Assembly (NCBI RefSeq): GCF_003597395.2
Contig: NC_133778.1
Location: 16,845,566-16,909,565, forward strand
Reading direction: 5' to 3'
Origin: Chelonoidis abingdonii
Taxonomy: Eukaryota > Chordata > Testudines > Testudinidae
Length of the DNA stretch: 64,000 nucleotides
In this document: piece by piece, positions 47,901-57,600 of the stretch
Layout: every line of letters begins with the position of its first letter
Numbering within the stretch: the stretch's first letter is position 1
Notes under the pieces: model-generated
Seen by the model: the letters and a program-made list of their open reading frames with translations, nothing else
What the model was told of the DNA's origin: nothing
The model's database searches: none
Program-made: the position numbers and the translations under genes

Positions 47901-49174
47901 TCCTGTAAAAATCCCCAAGACAAGGGGAGCATAATATAGCTAATAGTGGGTAGACCAAAGAAAGCTCCCAGAAGCAGCAGGTAAAGGAACTTGGAGTCAA
48001 GGAGGACACTGGCCTCTGTCCTCAAATCAAAATATCAAAAATACCTTTCCTCACAACTGCTCACTCTCAAGTCTGCCTCCTATCGTGTGAGGAGAAAGGA
48101 GACAGGGAAAGGAGAGTGGAGGGAGAAAAGAGTTTTTCTAAGCCTCAAACAGATCTAAAGTTTTAGCACGGCCCAAAGCAAAAGTATCCTTTGTGCACTC
48201 TCTCTTTATATTGTGTGGTGTGGGTAGAGGAATGAAAAGAAAGCATGGGCAGAACTCAAACCACAGGCATTCATGTGGAGACCCTCCAAGGCTATAGCCT
48301 CTACAACCTGTAAGAGCTGGCGCTGGAATTTTATTCCAATCTTTAAAAGATTCCAATACTTACCTGACAGACCCTCAGCAAAGTCTGAACCAGTCGAGTG
48401 TTCTGGGGTACCCCTAGCTTCAACACAGCATGTAGACTGTATACCAAGTCATCACGCCACATGCTCCTAGACTCTTGCATCAGATGCTGACATAGCTGCA
48501 TAAATGCAGGATGCTTGACCATCAGTTGTTTTTCATAATGCTTCTGGTCTTCGGACAGCTTTTTGATGAGCATCCACATAGTAGTAAAACAGTTACTACA
48601 ATGTTTCTCAGAAATAGCAGACTTTGAAACTAGGTCTAATACGTCACAGGGAGATACGCATTTTTTAAGGTCATCAAAGAACTGCTGTAGCTGACTCCTT
48701 TCACTCTTCACTACCAGATTCTCTTCAACAACACTTCTATCTTCTTCGAGAGGGTCCAAGGCACTAGATGAACTTTGCACATGTTCATCTAATAGAGTCT
48801 TTGTAGCATTCTGTTCTCGTACAGTGGCATCTTCTTTACTATAAACAGGCACCCTCTGAGACAGCAATCGGAGAGATGATTCAAGCCACCAAGGAGGAAC
48901 ATTTAACAGGAATCTTCTCAGGTTCACACTTTGTATGGTACTCTTACTTCTACTGATCCCTAATGTGTATGTCCTCATTGCAGTTCTAAAGCTGGGACCC
49001 AGTTTAGAACCACATACATGCAAATGTCTGATTGTCCTTATCAGATAGCCCACTTTATTGTTCATTTTTGCTACTGTTTTATAAATAGCTTTCAAATGCC
49101 AGCTCAGAAGACAGGGCCTTAATCAGATTCAAGCCCACAGAAACAGGCTTTGGACACCAGGTAAAATTCATTAT
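32911..49174 (-). CDS. FASTKD2: FAST kinase domain-containing protein 2, complete
   Basis: FASTKD2 is a mitochondrial-matrix RNA-binding protein needed for handling 16S rRNA and some mitochondrial mRNAs. Eleven coding exons with consistent phases are found on the minus strand: 48364-49174 (ATG at 49063-49065), 47043-47146, 44972-45080, 42281-42404, 39627-39766, 38554-38726, 37907-38070, 35956-36180, 34956-35043, 33981-34095 and 32911-33030 (TAA 32911-32913). They sum to 687 residues, close to the 710 of human. The first coding exon is typically variable and basic at its N-terminus ([17 protein letters not shown]), fitting a mitochondrial targeting signal. FAST_1 and FAST_2 regions fall at about residues 400-570. 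The RAP domain (about 611-680) reads [35 protein letters not shown]. The upstream frame has no ATG before an in-frame TGA, so the ATG at 49065 is the start. It is head to head with MDH1B. Confidence 0.95.
33207..33420 (-). mobile_element. CR1 LINE 3' end in a FASTKD2 intron
   Basis: ATTCATAGATTTAAGATCAG then AAGGGACCATTATGGTCATC and GACCTCCTGCACAATGTAGA is the reversed CR1 3' tail. It lies between the last two FASTKD2 exons. Confidence 0.85.
33704..33845 (-). mobile_element. tRNA-headed SINE with CR1-like tail
   Basis: Read on the minus strand, the head has an A box (TAGCTCAGTGGTTTG, 33820-33834) and B box (GAGTTCAATCC, 33781-33791), and the tail GTTGAACTAGATGACTTCCT ends in CR1-like text. 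This is the turtle Pol III SINE type, which is mobilised by CR1 enzymes. It is not a working tRNA gene. Confidence 0.8.
34368..34692 (+). mobile_element. CR1 LINE 3' end in a FASTKD2 intron
   Basis: AACAATTTACCAAGAGTCATGG then TGGATTCTCCATCACTAGCC and AGACTAGATGATCAAAGCGA is CR1 3' text in forward orientation. Confidence 0.8.
34740..34845 (+). mobile_element. CR1 LINE 3' terminus, short
   Basis: GATACTGGACTAGGCCCTGG followed by TCTGATCCAGAATGGCAATTC and TTATGCTCCTG is a second CR1 terminus close behind the first. Confidence 0.7.
36410..36610 (+). repeat. MIR-like CORE-SINE
   Basis: AAGATGGAGAACCGAGGCACG, then CCAAGGTCACTGAAGAAGTC and GGGAGTTGAACCCCAAGGC follow the MIR order. Confidence 0.65.
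37066..37107. repeat. Short C-rich tandem repeat
   Basis: The 17- to 18-base unit CCCCCCTCCCCACTTCAC occurs about two and a half times in a FASTKD2 intron. Confidence 0.8.
39060..39190 (+). repeat. Dispersed retroposon 3' end
   Basis: GATTGGAAGCTCTTTGGGGC then AGTGCTGAGCACAAGGGCTC and an AT-rich end with AATAAA. Related to 8396-8550 and 54830-54950. The family is common in turtles; its name is not certain. Confidence 0.5.
39528..39605. repeat. Exact tandem duplication, 39 bp twice
   Basis: Two identical 39-bp copies stand head to tail (39528-39566 and 39567-39605), each starting CACCTGGGCACAGCTGAGTA. They lie in the FASTKD2 intron, 21 bases beyond the exon boundary at 39627 (the first intron base on the minus strand is 39626). 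Confidence 0.95.
40352..40477. mobile_element. Small hAT element
   Basis: Left end CAGTGGTTTTCAATC, right end GGTTGAAAACCACTT, inverted and nearly complementary. The flanks ATCTAAAG and GTCTAAAC agree at six of eight bases, an eroded target duplication. Confidence 0.7.
43280..44530 (-). mobile_element. Old, very diverged CR1 LINE copy
   Basis: The stretch runs parallel to the CR1 tail at 31468-32165 (AACTATGAGAAGGGACCTCA near the start; CCCCTGCTGCAGTATAACCC; CCAGAACTGACACATACT). It then continues into CR1 text ending near 44530 with CAGACCCCTGCGGAACCCCA. The part 43280-44240 is poor in G on the plus strand compared with the related copy. Confidence 0.65.
45105..45630. mobile_element. DNA transposon remnants in a FASTKD2 intron
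   Basis: GCTTGGCCTACACACACAAG at the left, an AACTGGTGTAGCTC block repeated at 45200-45220 and 45255-45275, and GGAGACAAGCCCCCAG at the right. These are parts of turtle 'TCTACAC' DNA elements, possibly one inside another. Confidence 0.5.
46385..46565 (+). repeat. MIR-like CORE-SINE
   Basis: ATCTCAAAGCACTATACAAAG then TTTACAAAGGGGAAAACTAAG and TTGCCCAAGGTCACCAAGC follow the MIR order. Confidence 0.65.
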
Positions 49175-50300
49175 CTGTGAAATCAATTGAAAATTATAAA
49201 ATCATTAACAAGCTTTTGGTTTAGAGGTTAAAATACCATATCTATTAACACATCTTTTACAGCGGGAACCTGAAACAGACAGCTCTGGAAATAGTTCATT
49301 TTCATTTTTAATCAATCATTAATTAAATGAGTGTCTTCTGCTCCTGACTCCACAATTATACAGGGTCTCATGGTCACAAAACTGTTGCAATTCCACAGTA
49401 CAATTGAAGAGGGACAGGATTTGAAGAGAAACTGGGCAGACTTAAGCCCTGAACTTGCATCTACACTGGTAAATTGATTTCAGTGGGTCTCCACACACTG
49501 GTACAGAGGTCTGTCCTCATGAGTGCCCTTACAGGACCGAGTTCAAACTCCCTACCTTCACTTTCCTGATTTCCTTTTCCCCAAGCCTCCCAGAGCCATG
49601 CAGCACTCCTGATTTACCAGAAATGATAAAATTCTGACACTTGCAACAAATTCAGCAGTTAGACAACACAGAGATGGGAGCCTCTAGAAATGCCTGAGAC
49701 AGATAGAAGACCTATATTATGAGACTAAACAGGACCAAGTTAAAGATAATACCATACATTTAACTATTAAGGGCTTCCTGCATCTTTCTTTGCACAACCC
49801 AGGGGCTTCTATCAAAGGTTGCATCCATTTTTGTGGTGCAGATGGAAGTCATGGATCCAGTTAACTCACGGGGAGTCTTGGGTGTTCAAGAAATGTCTGA
49901 CCAGGGCCTGATGTCATAACTTGCATAATAACTACAAAAGTTAAGGAGAGAAATTAAAGCTCACAATTCATGGAACAATCTGATGTACTGGGACCAGACA
50001 AAATTCCGTTTCTCTCATGAACAGCATGCCACAAGTGGAAGACACATTTCAGTACAGGCAGTAGAAATCTTCAGGGATTTTACTTTCAAACCTGCAGAAT
50101 TTCTGAAGGGAGATGGACTTTTTTTTATTTTTCAATCCACTCTTATGTTTTAATGAGATATAACTGAAGGTATAATTGTAAGCAGAATTCTGTGTATATT
50201 AGGGCAGAAAAGGAGTCCATGTTGTAGCCCTTTGTTGTGGAAGACTAACAATTCTGCAGCAACTTCAAGCAAGATATAAATTAAATAAAATAAATAATTG
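49175..50300. other. FASTKD2 first intron, nothing recognised
   Basis: This lies between the first coding exon and the promoter. No repeat or exon is recognised. Confidence 0.45.
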
Positions 50301-50625
50301 GAGATATACCTATCTCCTAGAACTGGAAGGGACCTTGAAAGCTCATTGAGTCCAGCCCCCTGCCTTTGCTAGCAGGACCAAGTACTGATTTTTGCCCCAG
50401 AACCCTAAGTGGCCCCCTCAAGAATTTTTTTTTTTCTTAAATGCTTGCCTTTAAGGCATCCTCTCATAGAATCATAGAGTTGGAAGAGACCTCAGGAGAT
50501 CATCTAGTCCAACTCCCCTGCTCAAAGCAGGACCAATCCCCAAATTGCCCCCTCAAGGATTGAGCTCATAACCCTGGGTTTAGCAGGCCAATGCTCAAAC
50601 CACTGAGCTCTCTCTCCCCCCAAAT
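50301..50625 (-). mobile_element. Two tRNA-headed SINE/CR1-tail copies, side by side
   Basis: The first (about 50301-50430) has only the tail, AACTGGAAGGGACCTTGAAAG. The second (50466-50618) is fuller: tail ATAGAGTTGGAAGAGACCTC and, in reverse, a tRNA head with A box (GAGCTCAGTGGTTTG) and B box (TGAGCTCAATCC). Both are in the same orientation as the copy at 33704-33845. Confidence 0.8.
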
Positions 50626-51239
50626 TAAAGATTTGGTGTCATTAAATATGAAAATTAAAAGCAATTAGCATTTTTTATTAAGTTTTGATTTTACACTACT
50701 GAAAATTTTTTAATGATCAACACACTAAAAACTGTGCAGCAACAACAGTTGCATATCAGAAGTTATATGGGGAAAATCTGGAGGTTTTGGCAGACAGATA
50801 GCAGTTGAGCATTTAAGTAGCTGGGGTGGCACTTCTCTCTTTTCCATTTGCAGATGCACGCAGAAAGGATTTTTAAGATTAGGGGAGTCTCCAACCCCAA
50901 CTTTCATAACCCAGCAACCAGCTGCCCCATTAACTGCATGTTTCTAACACAAGCAGTAGCAGCAAAAGAGTTGGCAACGGTTCCCGTTAAGCAGTTATCT
51001 TTAGGTTTCAACCGTTGACCACAGGCCAGATCACACGCCTCTCAGAGGTGCAGTTTCAGGCTACCTGCAGACTCAGGCAGACACCACTGCTTCAGCTACG
51101 TGCCATTTACAAAGCTAAACGCAGGTCACAAGGCTTATAACCTTCCTTAAAAGAAACCTCAGGGCCGGAGCACCATGGCACAGCCGGGATGGATCCTGAT
51201 CGTCACATATCAGCAGAGACACCTGTGGACACCCCGTGG
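50626..51239. other. FASTKD2 first intron, promoter-proximal; nothing recognised
   Basis: No repeat or coding signal is seen before the CpG-rich promoter. Confidence 0.45.
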
Positions 51240-51504
51240 CTTCCTGGCATGAGCCCGTGGAAGCCCCCATGGGGACCCCCAACCACACACACATCCCACT
51301 CTGGCTACGGGCGGGGCAGACCCTCCCCCCGTCACCCGCACTGTGGGGACTCACAAGCCCCCTAGCCCCCGCCGCGGCTGGAGGCAGCCAGTCAATCCCG
51401 AGGCCTCTCACTATTCCAGGGCAGCAGCCAGGCTGATTCCCCAGGGGCGACCTCATCAGACAATAGACCGACCCGGCTTCGCCTCATGTGACCGGCCTAC
51501 GGGA

Positions 51505-51515
51505 GCCGCCATGAT
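51505..51515 (-). promoter_or_regulatory. YY1-like site
   Basis: On the minus strand it reads ATCATGGCGGC, close to the YY1 consensus often found at starts of nuclear genes for mitochondrial proteins. It faces FASTKD2. Confidence 0.5.
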
Positions 51516-51625
51516 ACCTTCCTGACGTGCCCTCTCTAAATCCCGCGAGAGTACGGAGCGGAGCAGGGGACACCTTCTCGCGCTCTCCCTCGCGCGGCGA
51601 GGTTGACTAGAGGCAGCGTCTCCAC

Positions 51626-51638
51626 GTTGCTAAGCAAC
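51626..51638. promoter_or_regulatory. RFX X-box
   Basis: GTTGCTAAGCAAC is a perfect 13-base palindromic X-box (RYYNYYNNNRRNRAC pattern), 50 bases before the MDH1B start codon. RFX factors use this site to drive genes of motile and sensory cilia. It suits the known preference of MDH1B for ciliated cells. Confidence 0.75.
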
Positions 51639-51687
51639 AGCCAAGAGCCGCTGCCCAAGGGGCTCGTGCCCCGCCGCCAGCCACCTC

Positions 51688-54600
51688 ATGGCAAAGTTCG
51701 TGCTGGCTGGTGAGAGACCCGCCCGCTCCCCCAGGGACTCCCCCGGCGGCGGAGCGGAGGGTGCTGAGCTAGTTATGAGATAGTGGGGACAGAGACACGG
51801 ACACGGCATGAGGGGCAGTTAGAGGGAGGGGGAGGGGTTATGGGGGCAGTTAGAGGGGCCAGGAGGGGATATAGGGAGCAGAGAGGGGTATAGGGCAGTT
51901 AGAGAGGCCAGGGAGGGGATATGGGGGGCAGAGAGGGGTATAGGCAGTTGGAGGAGCATGGGGGAAATTAGAGGGCTATGGGGGCAGTTAGAGGGGCCAG
52001 GGAGGGCTATGGGGCAGTCAAAGCAGTATAGGGCAATTAGAGGGGTAAGGAAGGGTTATGGGGCTAGTTAGAGGGGACAGGAAGGGCTATGGGGGCAGTT
52101 AGGGGATTTGGGGGCAGCTCCATGCTCACTCAATTCATATCCTTTGGGGCGCATAGGTTTGTTTCACATTCTGTAGTGTTTTGCCCAGTCTGGTTGTAGG
52201 GCTGAGGCCTCACCTGCTCTCCCTGGGAGCCTTATACATCTCAGTGCCAGGAAGATTTCCCTTACACTCAGACTAAATGTTGCCCTTCAGCACACTCATT
52301 ATTACAGGCTTTGGTGTCCAAGAGTGGTCCATGATTGCAGCATAGAGGGCCTATCGAACTGCCCTGTTCAATTGCACATGCATTTTGTATTTGCTGTCAC
52401 ATCATGCTGCAAATACATCTGATTTGCTGTCTGCTATCAGACCTTGTCTTCATTCCATATTATTGGGTTTGTTTTCTTTCTTCCATGGTATCCTAGTATT
52501 TTTGATTATTTTATTCCAGATATATTACTTCTTTTTTCAAATGAAATTTCATTTTGTTATGTTTTGGCTGTTTTTTTAAATTACTCTGTGTCCAGTGGTA
52601 GCAATAATGTGATGAGTATAAATCATACAACTCTCAACTTGGTCTCATTTGGAAATTATTTTTTTCTGTTGTGGCTCATTAATGAAGATGTTAAGATAAC
52701 AACAACAGTAAATATTACATCTTTATCATTACACTTGCTTTATGGCTGGCAAGCCAGTGTTCAGGACCAATGGCACAGTTCCTAGCTAAATCAGTTTGAA
52801 TATAGTTGAAGAGTAAGATTTCATGAGAAACTTTATCAAATGGTTTACTAAAATCCAATACATTACCTCCCATTTTTTTCCTCTCATTCATGAAAGTAAT
52901 TTACTTCAATGGGATATAAATTTAAGCAGGCAGTTAAATGCAATCCTGAATTAGGCTGCTTTCCTGAACTGATTTTCAAGTATATATATCATCTAGAAAG
53001 ACTGATATGTTCACATTTTTCAAGTCTTACCTGTTCTTTACCAGTACAATAGAATATTGCTATTCTGCAGACTTATAATTCTTACAAGTAATGGTGTTGT
53101 CTTCCCATCTCAGCAAAAATGTAATAGCAGAGTGCTGTAGTGATATCACATATTACTACATCTTCATTACATTTACAAAGTATGCTGCAGAATATTTAGA
53201 GTGTGTCTATGCTGTAACTAAACACTCATGTCAGCTGACTTAGCCTATGGGGCTGAAAAATTGCAGCGTACATGTTTGGGTTTGGTCTGGAGCCTGGGCT
53301 CTGGAACCCTCCCTCCTCATGGGATCCCAGAGCCAGGCTTCACTCCATGCCCAGATGTCTACACTGCAGTTTTATAGCTCCACAGCCCAAGCCATGCAAG
53401 CTCAAGTCATCTGACACAGTACATCCTGGAGTATAGTCATATATAATCAAAATGGCACTTGACATATAAATGAACAGCATGCGCTTTAATTCTGCATCCT
53501 TGCACTTTAAAAAATTGTTTTGTCACTTAAGTCCTTATCCTGTAAAGTTTCCCATGTGGATAGTCTCCTATTGACTTCACTGGGGCTCCATGCAGGTGCA
53601 GTGAGATCTGCCTGTGCAGTGCACCTTGAAGGATTGTAGCCTAATTTATAAGATTCAATTATCCTTATTAGGGTCTCCCAGTCATTAGTGTGAATTAGTC
53701 AGGTTCTGCTTTTTAAAGAGACTCTCTTACTTCTGGATTTTCAAAGCTTCTTTTATTTTCTTGTTAAAGGCAAATTTTTTTAAAAAGAGAAAAGAAAAAA
53801 ATAAATACAGTATCTTAGCTATTTCTGAGTCATCATTAATTTCACCTCCCTCTTCATTTATTAATGGACTTTCTTCCTACTGCTACTATCACCCCTGCTA
53901 TATCCTCCTTAACCCCTTTAAAGTTAATCACGTGAATAAGTACTTTTGTTGAACTGGAGTTTAGGTGTCTTAGTTCCCTGAAATTTTCTTTCCTGGTATT
54001 TAATATTCTTATACTACTAATGTTCCTGAGCCCACAGAAAACTGGTCCTGTAAAGTCCCCTCTCTTATTCCTTCTTTTGAATCAGAATGACTTGTTTTTC
54101 AAAATGTGTATCTTATGAGTCTTTCATCAATCAGATTAATAAATTCTTAGAGTTATGCTAATTCCCTTATTTTCAGGTAAGGCAGACTGTCCATACTTTG
54201 CTAAGGCAGAACTTCTGGCTGACTATCTTCAGATTAATTTGCCTAATTTCAAGATACACAAGATTACTCAGCATCCTGACAAGTGGGAGGTAAGGGTTTT
54301 TAATTCAGTTCATTAATAGATGCCCTTGTGCTTCAGGTTGAGCATGGAATGTGCCTCTGACCTGTAGTGTGCTTCCTTTGTTGCGCATATTAGCACCACT
54401 TTCTGGCTCTGAAAACTATATGAGTTTCAGACACCAAATTACTATTGTAGTCTGGGATATTTACAAATCATAATACAAAATATAATGGCAGAATGATTAT
54501 AAGTCTAAGATTATATTTTGATATTAAAATCTTAAAGAAGTTACTATTTCTTTCAGAGTACAAGTGCCTGCTTAGCCTATTATACACTGATCCTCTAATA

Positions 54601-57600
54601 TGTGCGTATTTCAAATATATATTCCTTCTCAGTCATTATTTGCCAATAAATCTGTGGAGAAGGAACAGTTTTATGTTACAATGACTGAAAGTATTGAAAC
54701 TAAAAGCTCCATTCTCATTTACTCTTAAGTTCCCTTTACAGCATATTGGTGGAGTCACATAGATCACCGTACTCTGACAGTACTATCTCGTTGTTTTCTT
54801 GTGCTTACCTCTCTGTCTGTTAGTATCCATCTGTTGTCTCTTGACTTAGACTGTGAGCTTTTTGGGGTGTGTTTGTACAGTGCCTCACACGATGGGGTCC
54901 TGGTCCATGCGTCTAAGTGCTATAGTACTACAAAGAATACATTATATTAATAGCAGCATGCTGTAAAATATCGTTAGTGTATGAGAATCTGTCACTAAGT
55001 GTGTGAATGTGCAATGGATAGTATCAGAAGTATCCAGCTGAAGATAATTTCCCTTTTATTGTGACCATAATGTACTAGATCATATCTAGAGTAAGTCAGA
55101 CTAATTAAGAATTAGTATCACCAAAGTATTAGATGACTTATGAAATTGATTTCCATGAATACTTCCAATAAACAGTTAAAGTAAATGGGTACACACCTAG
55201 TAGAGTGCAGCGTAGTAAGTAGTAGCTGTAGTTATATGGATGACAGTAGTTACAAAATAGCATTTGATAAAATGCTGTACATTACAGAAGCTGCAGTGAA
55301 CAACTAGACAACCCTTTCAGCCCATCTGTAAACCAGTTTGCATCATCTATTTCGAAGCAGCTGAAATAATATCTATTAATAAAAAGGGCTACCAAAAAAA
55401 CAATGGAAAAAGACAGTTGCCTCCTTCAAGTTCTTCCTTACTGAAATGGCGTTTCTTGCATGTGTTACAGAAAAATTAAATCTCTTAGATGTAATTTCCT
55501 TTATTATCTAGCCGCTGGTAGCTATTTAGGGTAATGGTGATATCTTACCTGCAGCAGAGAAACTAGGGGAAGTTACTAGAAAAAAATGCCAGTACTATCT
55601 CATGAGGCAAACAAAGCTGTAAGAGGGGTTTTACTGATAGTATCACCTCTTACAGTTCACTGCTAAACCAGCTGAGCAATACTTTTCACCATGATATGAT
55701 TAAGGAGACAAGTATGATATTTTGTTCTCATGCTAATTATCTCCTTGCACAATACATCACAGTCATCTGGTTGGTAAGGTTCCTCTGTTTTTCAAATATT
55801 CACATTTGGGAGACCTGTGAAGTATCCCACAACTGTGCATTTAGATAAGAATTATGATCTTACATTGGAAAGTACCAGCAGTAATATTTAAATATTGCCT
55901 TTTTGCATGTGAAAAAATTAAAACTGTTTTGGGTGTATTGCCTGTAGCAGTGGCTTCATGATATCTGTGAAAAGAATGGATGGAAACACAAACGCTCACC
56001 AATTGTTTGGCGGGAATTATTGGACCGTGGAGGGAAGGGCCTGCTTCTGGGAGGATTTAACGATTTTATGGAGCATGCCCAGGTAAAAAGACTTTCAGTA
56101 CAGTAACTCCTCACTTAATATCCTCTCGCTTAACGTTGTTTCAAAGTTACGTCGCTGCTCCATTAGGGAACATGCTCATTTAAAGTTGTGCAGTGCTTCC
56201 TTATAATGTCATTTGGCTGACTTTGCAATGGAGCATTGCACAAGTTCCTCTTCTCCGCCCTCCGCTTCCTCCCTCCTAGTGCTTCCCCCGCCGCCAAACA
56301 CCTGTTCGGCGGTGCTTAGGACTTTCTGAGAGGGAGGGAGCTGGGAAGCTCCTCCCTCCCCGGCAGGCAGGGCCACCCGGAACACAGGGGCTTTAGGGAA
56401 TGCAGGGCCCTGGGCTAACGGGGGCCCGGGGCCCTGGCCTGCAGCTCTAAAACCCCTTTCAGAATGTGGCCCTGTGAGCACAGGCTGGAGGACTCAGGAG
56501 GAGCAGGGGCAGTCACACAGCCGGCAGCTGGAGAGAAGCGGCGCTTTCCCCTTCAAAGCTGGCCGGAGAGAAGCGGCGCTTTGAATCCCAGAATCCCAGA
56601 GCCACCTGCACACCCCCCTGCACCAAACAGAAGCTGCCTCAGGTAAGTGCTCTGCACCTCCTGCCTGCCTCAGCCCTGAGCCTTCTCCCACACCCCCGCC
56701 CTAAGCTCCCTCCCACACCCTAACTCCGTCTCAGACCCCTCACCCAACCCTGAGCACCCTCCTGCACCCTAACTCCCTCCCAGACCCTGAGCCCCAGAAG
56801 GAGAATGGAGGAAAAAAGAATGAAAAATGGCGGGGGGGGAGATAAGAGAGAATGCTCCCCCCATGGTAGGGGCACCCAAAAATGAAGCTGAGCACAGGGT
56901 CCCACTAACTCTAAATCTGCCACTGGTGGGAGAGGGAGGAGCGCGGAAGCACCGCATCTCTTCTCCTCCCACTCCCTCCCACAAAGTCCTCAGTGCTGCC
57001 AATCAGCTGTTTGGCAGCAGGGAAGCACTGGGAGGAAGGGGGAGGAGCAGGGACACAGCGTGCTTCAGGGAGGAGGTGGAGTGGGGGTGGGAAGAGGCGG
57101 GCCTGGAGTGGAGTGGGGATGGGAAGAAGCAGGCCTAGAGCATCTCCAAGCAAAGTCAGCACCTGTTCTTCTGGGGGGGAAGCTACTGCTGCGCAAGGTT
57201 CTTCCTAGCGTTCTTGCCTGCCTCATTGTCTGCCCCGGATGAGCTTGTGTGGGGTAAGCCAGGGGCACCTCCCCACCACAGTACAGTACTGTAAAGTATA
57301 TAATGCCTTTTGTCTGCCCTCCAAAAATTTCGTTGGAACCTAACTCCCCACATTTACATTAAATCTTATGGGAAAATTGGATTCATTTAACATTATTTCA
57401 CTTAAAGTTGCATTTTTCAGAAACATAACTACAATGTTAAGTGAGGAGTTACTGTACTGCTAATCAACATTTTGCAGTCTTTTCTCATTCCTTTCTCCTT
57501 TTTGAGATGTTACATAACATTATTTTATGTGGTAAAACTTAGTTGTGTTGGGGCCACACTCTAATTACTGAATGTCCTTTCTTCATTGTGAGCATTACTA

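Larger units (their letters stand above)
51240..51780. promoter_or_regulatory. CpG-rich bidirectional promoter of FASTKD2 and MDH1B
   Basis: CpG density rises sharply here against an AT-rich background, and the two genes diverge from it. Candidate sites are a YY1-like GCCGCCATGAT (51505-51515), a CRE-like TGACGTG (51523-51529), TCATGTGACC (51484-51493) and an RFX X-box at 51626-51638. A possible FASTKD2 non-coding exon 1 donor on the minus strand is CTT|GTGAGT at 51354/51355. The transcription starts themselves are not seen, so the exon is a guess. Confidence 0.75.

Noticed and set aside
49063..49095. FASTKD2 start ten codons upstream (TTG at 49095, [10 protein letters not shown])
   Set aside because: The codon is TTG, not ATG, and an in-frame TGA lies further upstream with no ATG between. 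The first ATG in frame is at 49065.
51115..51525. Open frames of 60-113 codons on both strands in the CpG island
   Set aside because: They arise from high GC content, overlap each other on both strands and show no domain. They sit in the promoter and the presumed FASTKD2 leader.
56209..57268. Possible GC-rich gene inside the MDH1B intron
   Set aside because: All frames are short, on both strands, within a DNA transposon with clear ends. No splice or domain support.
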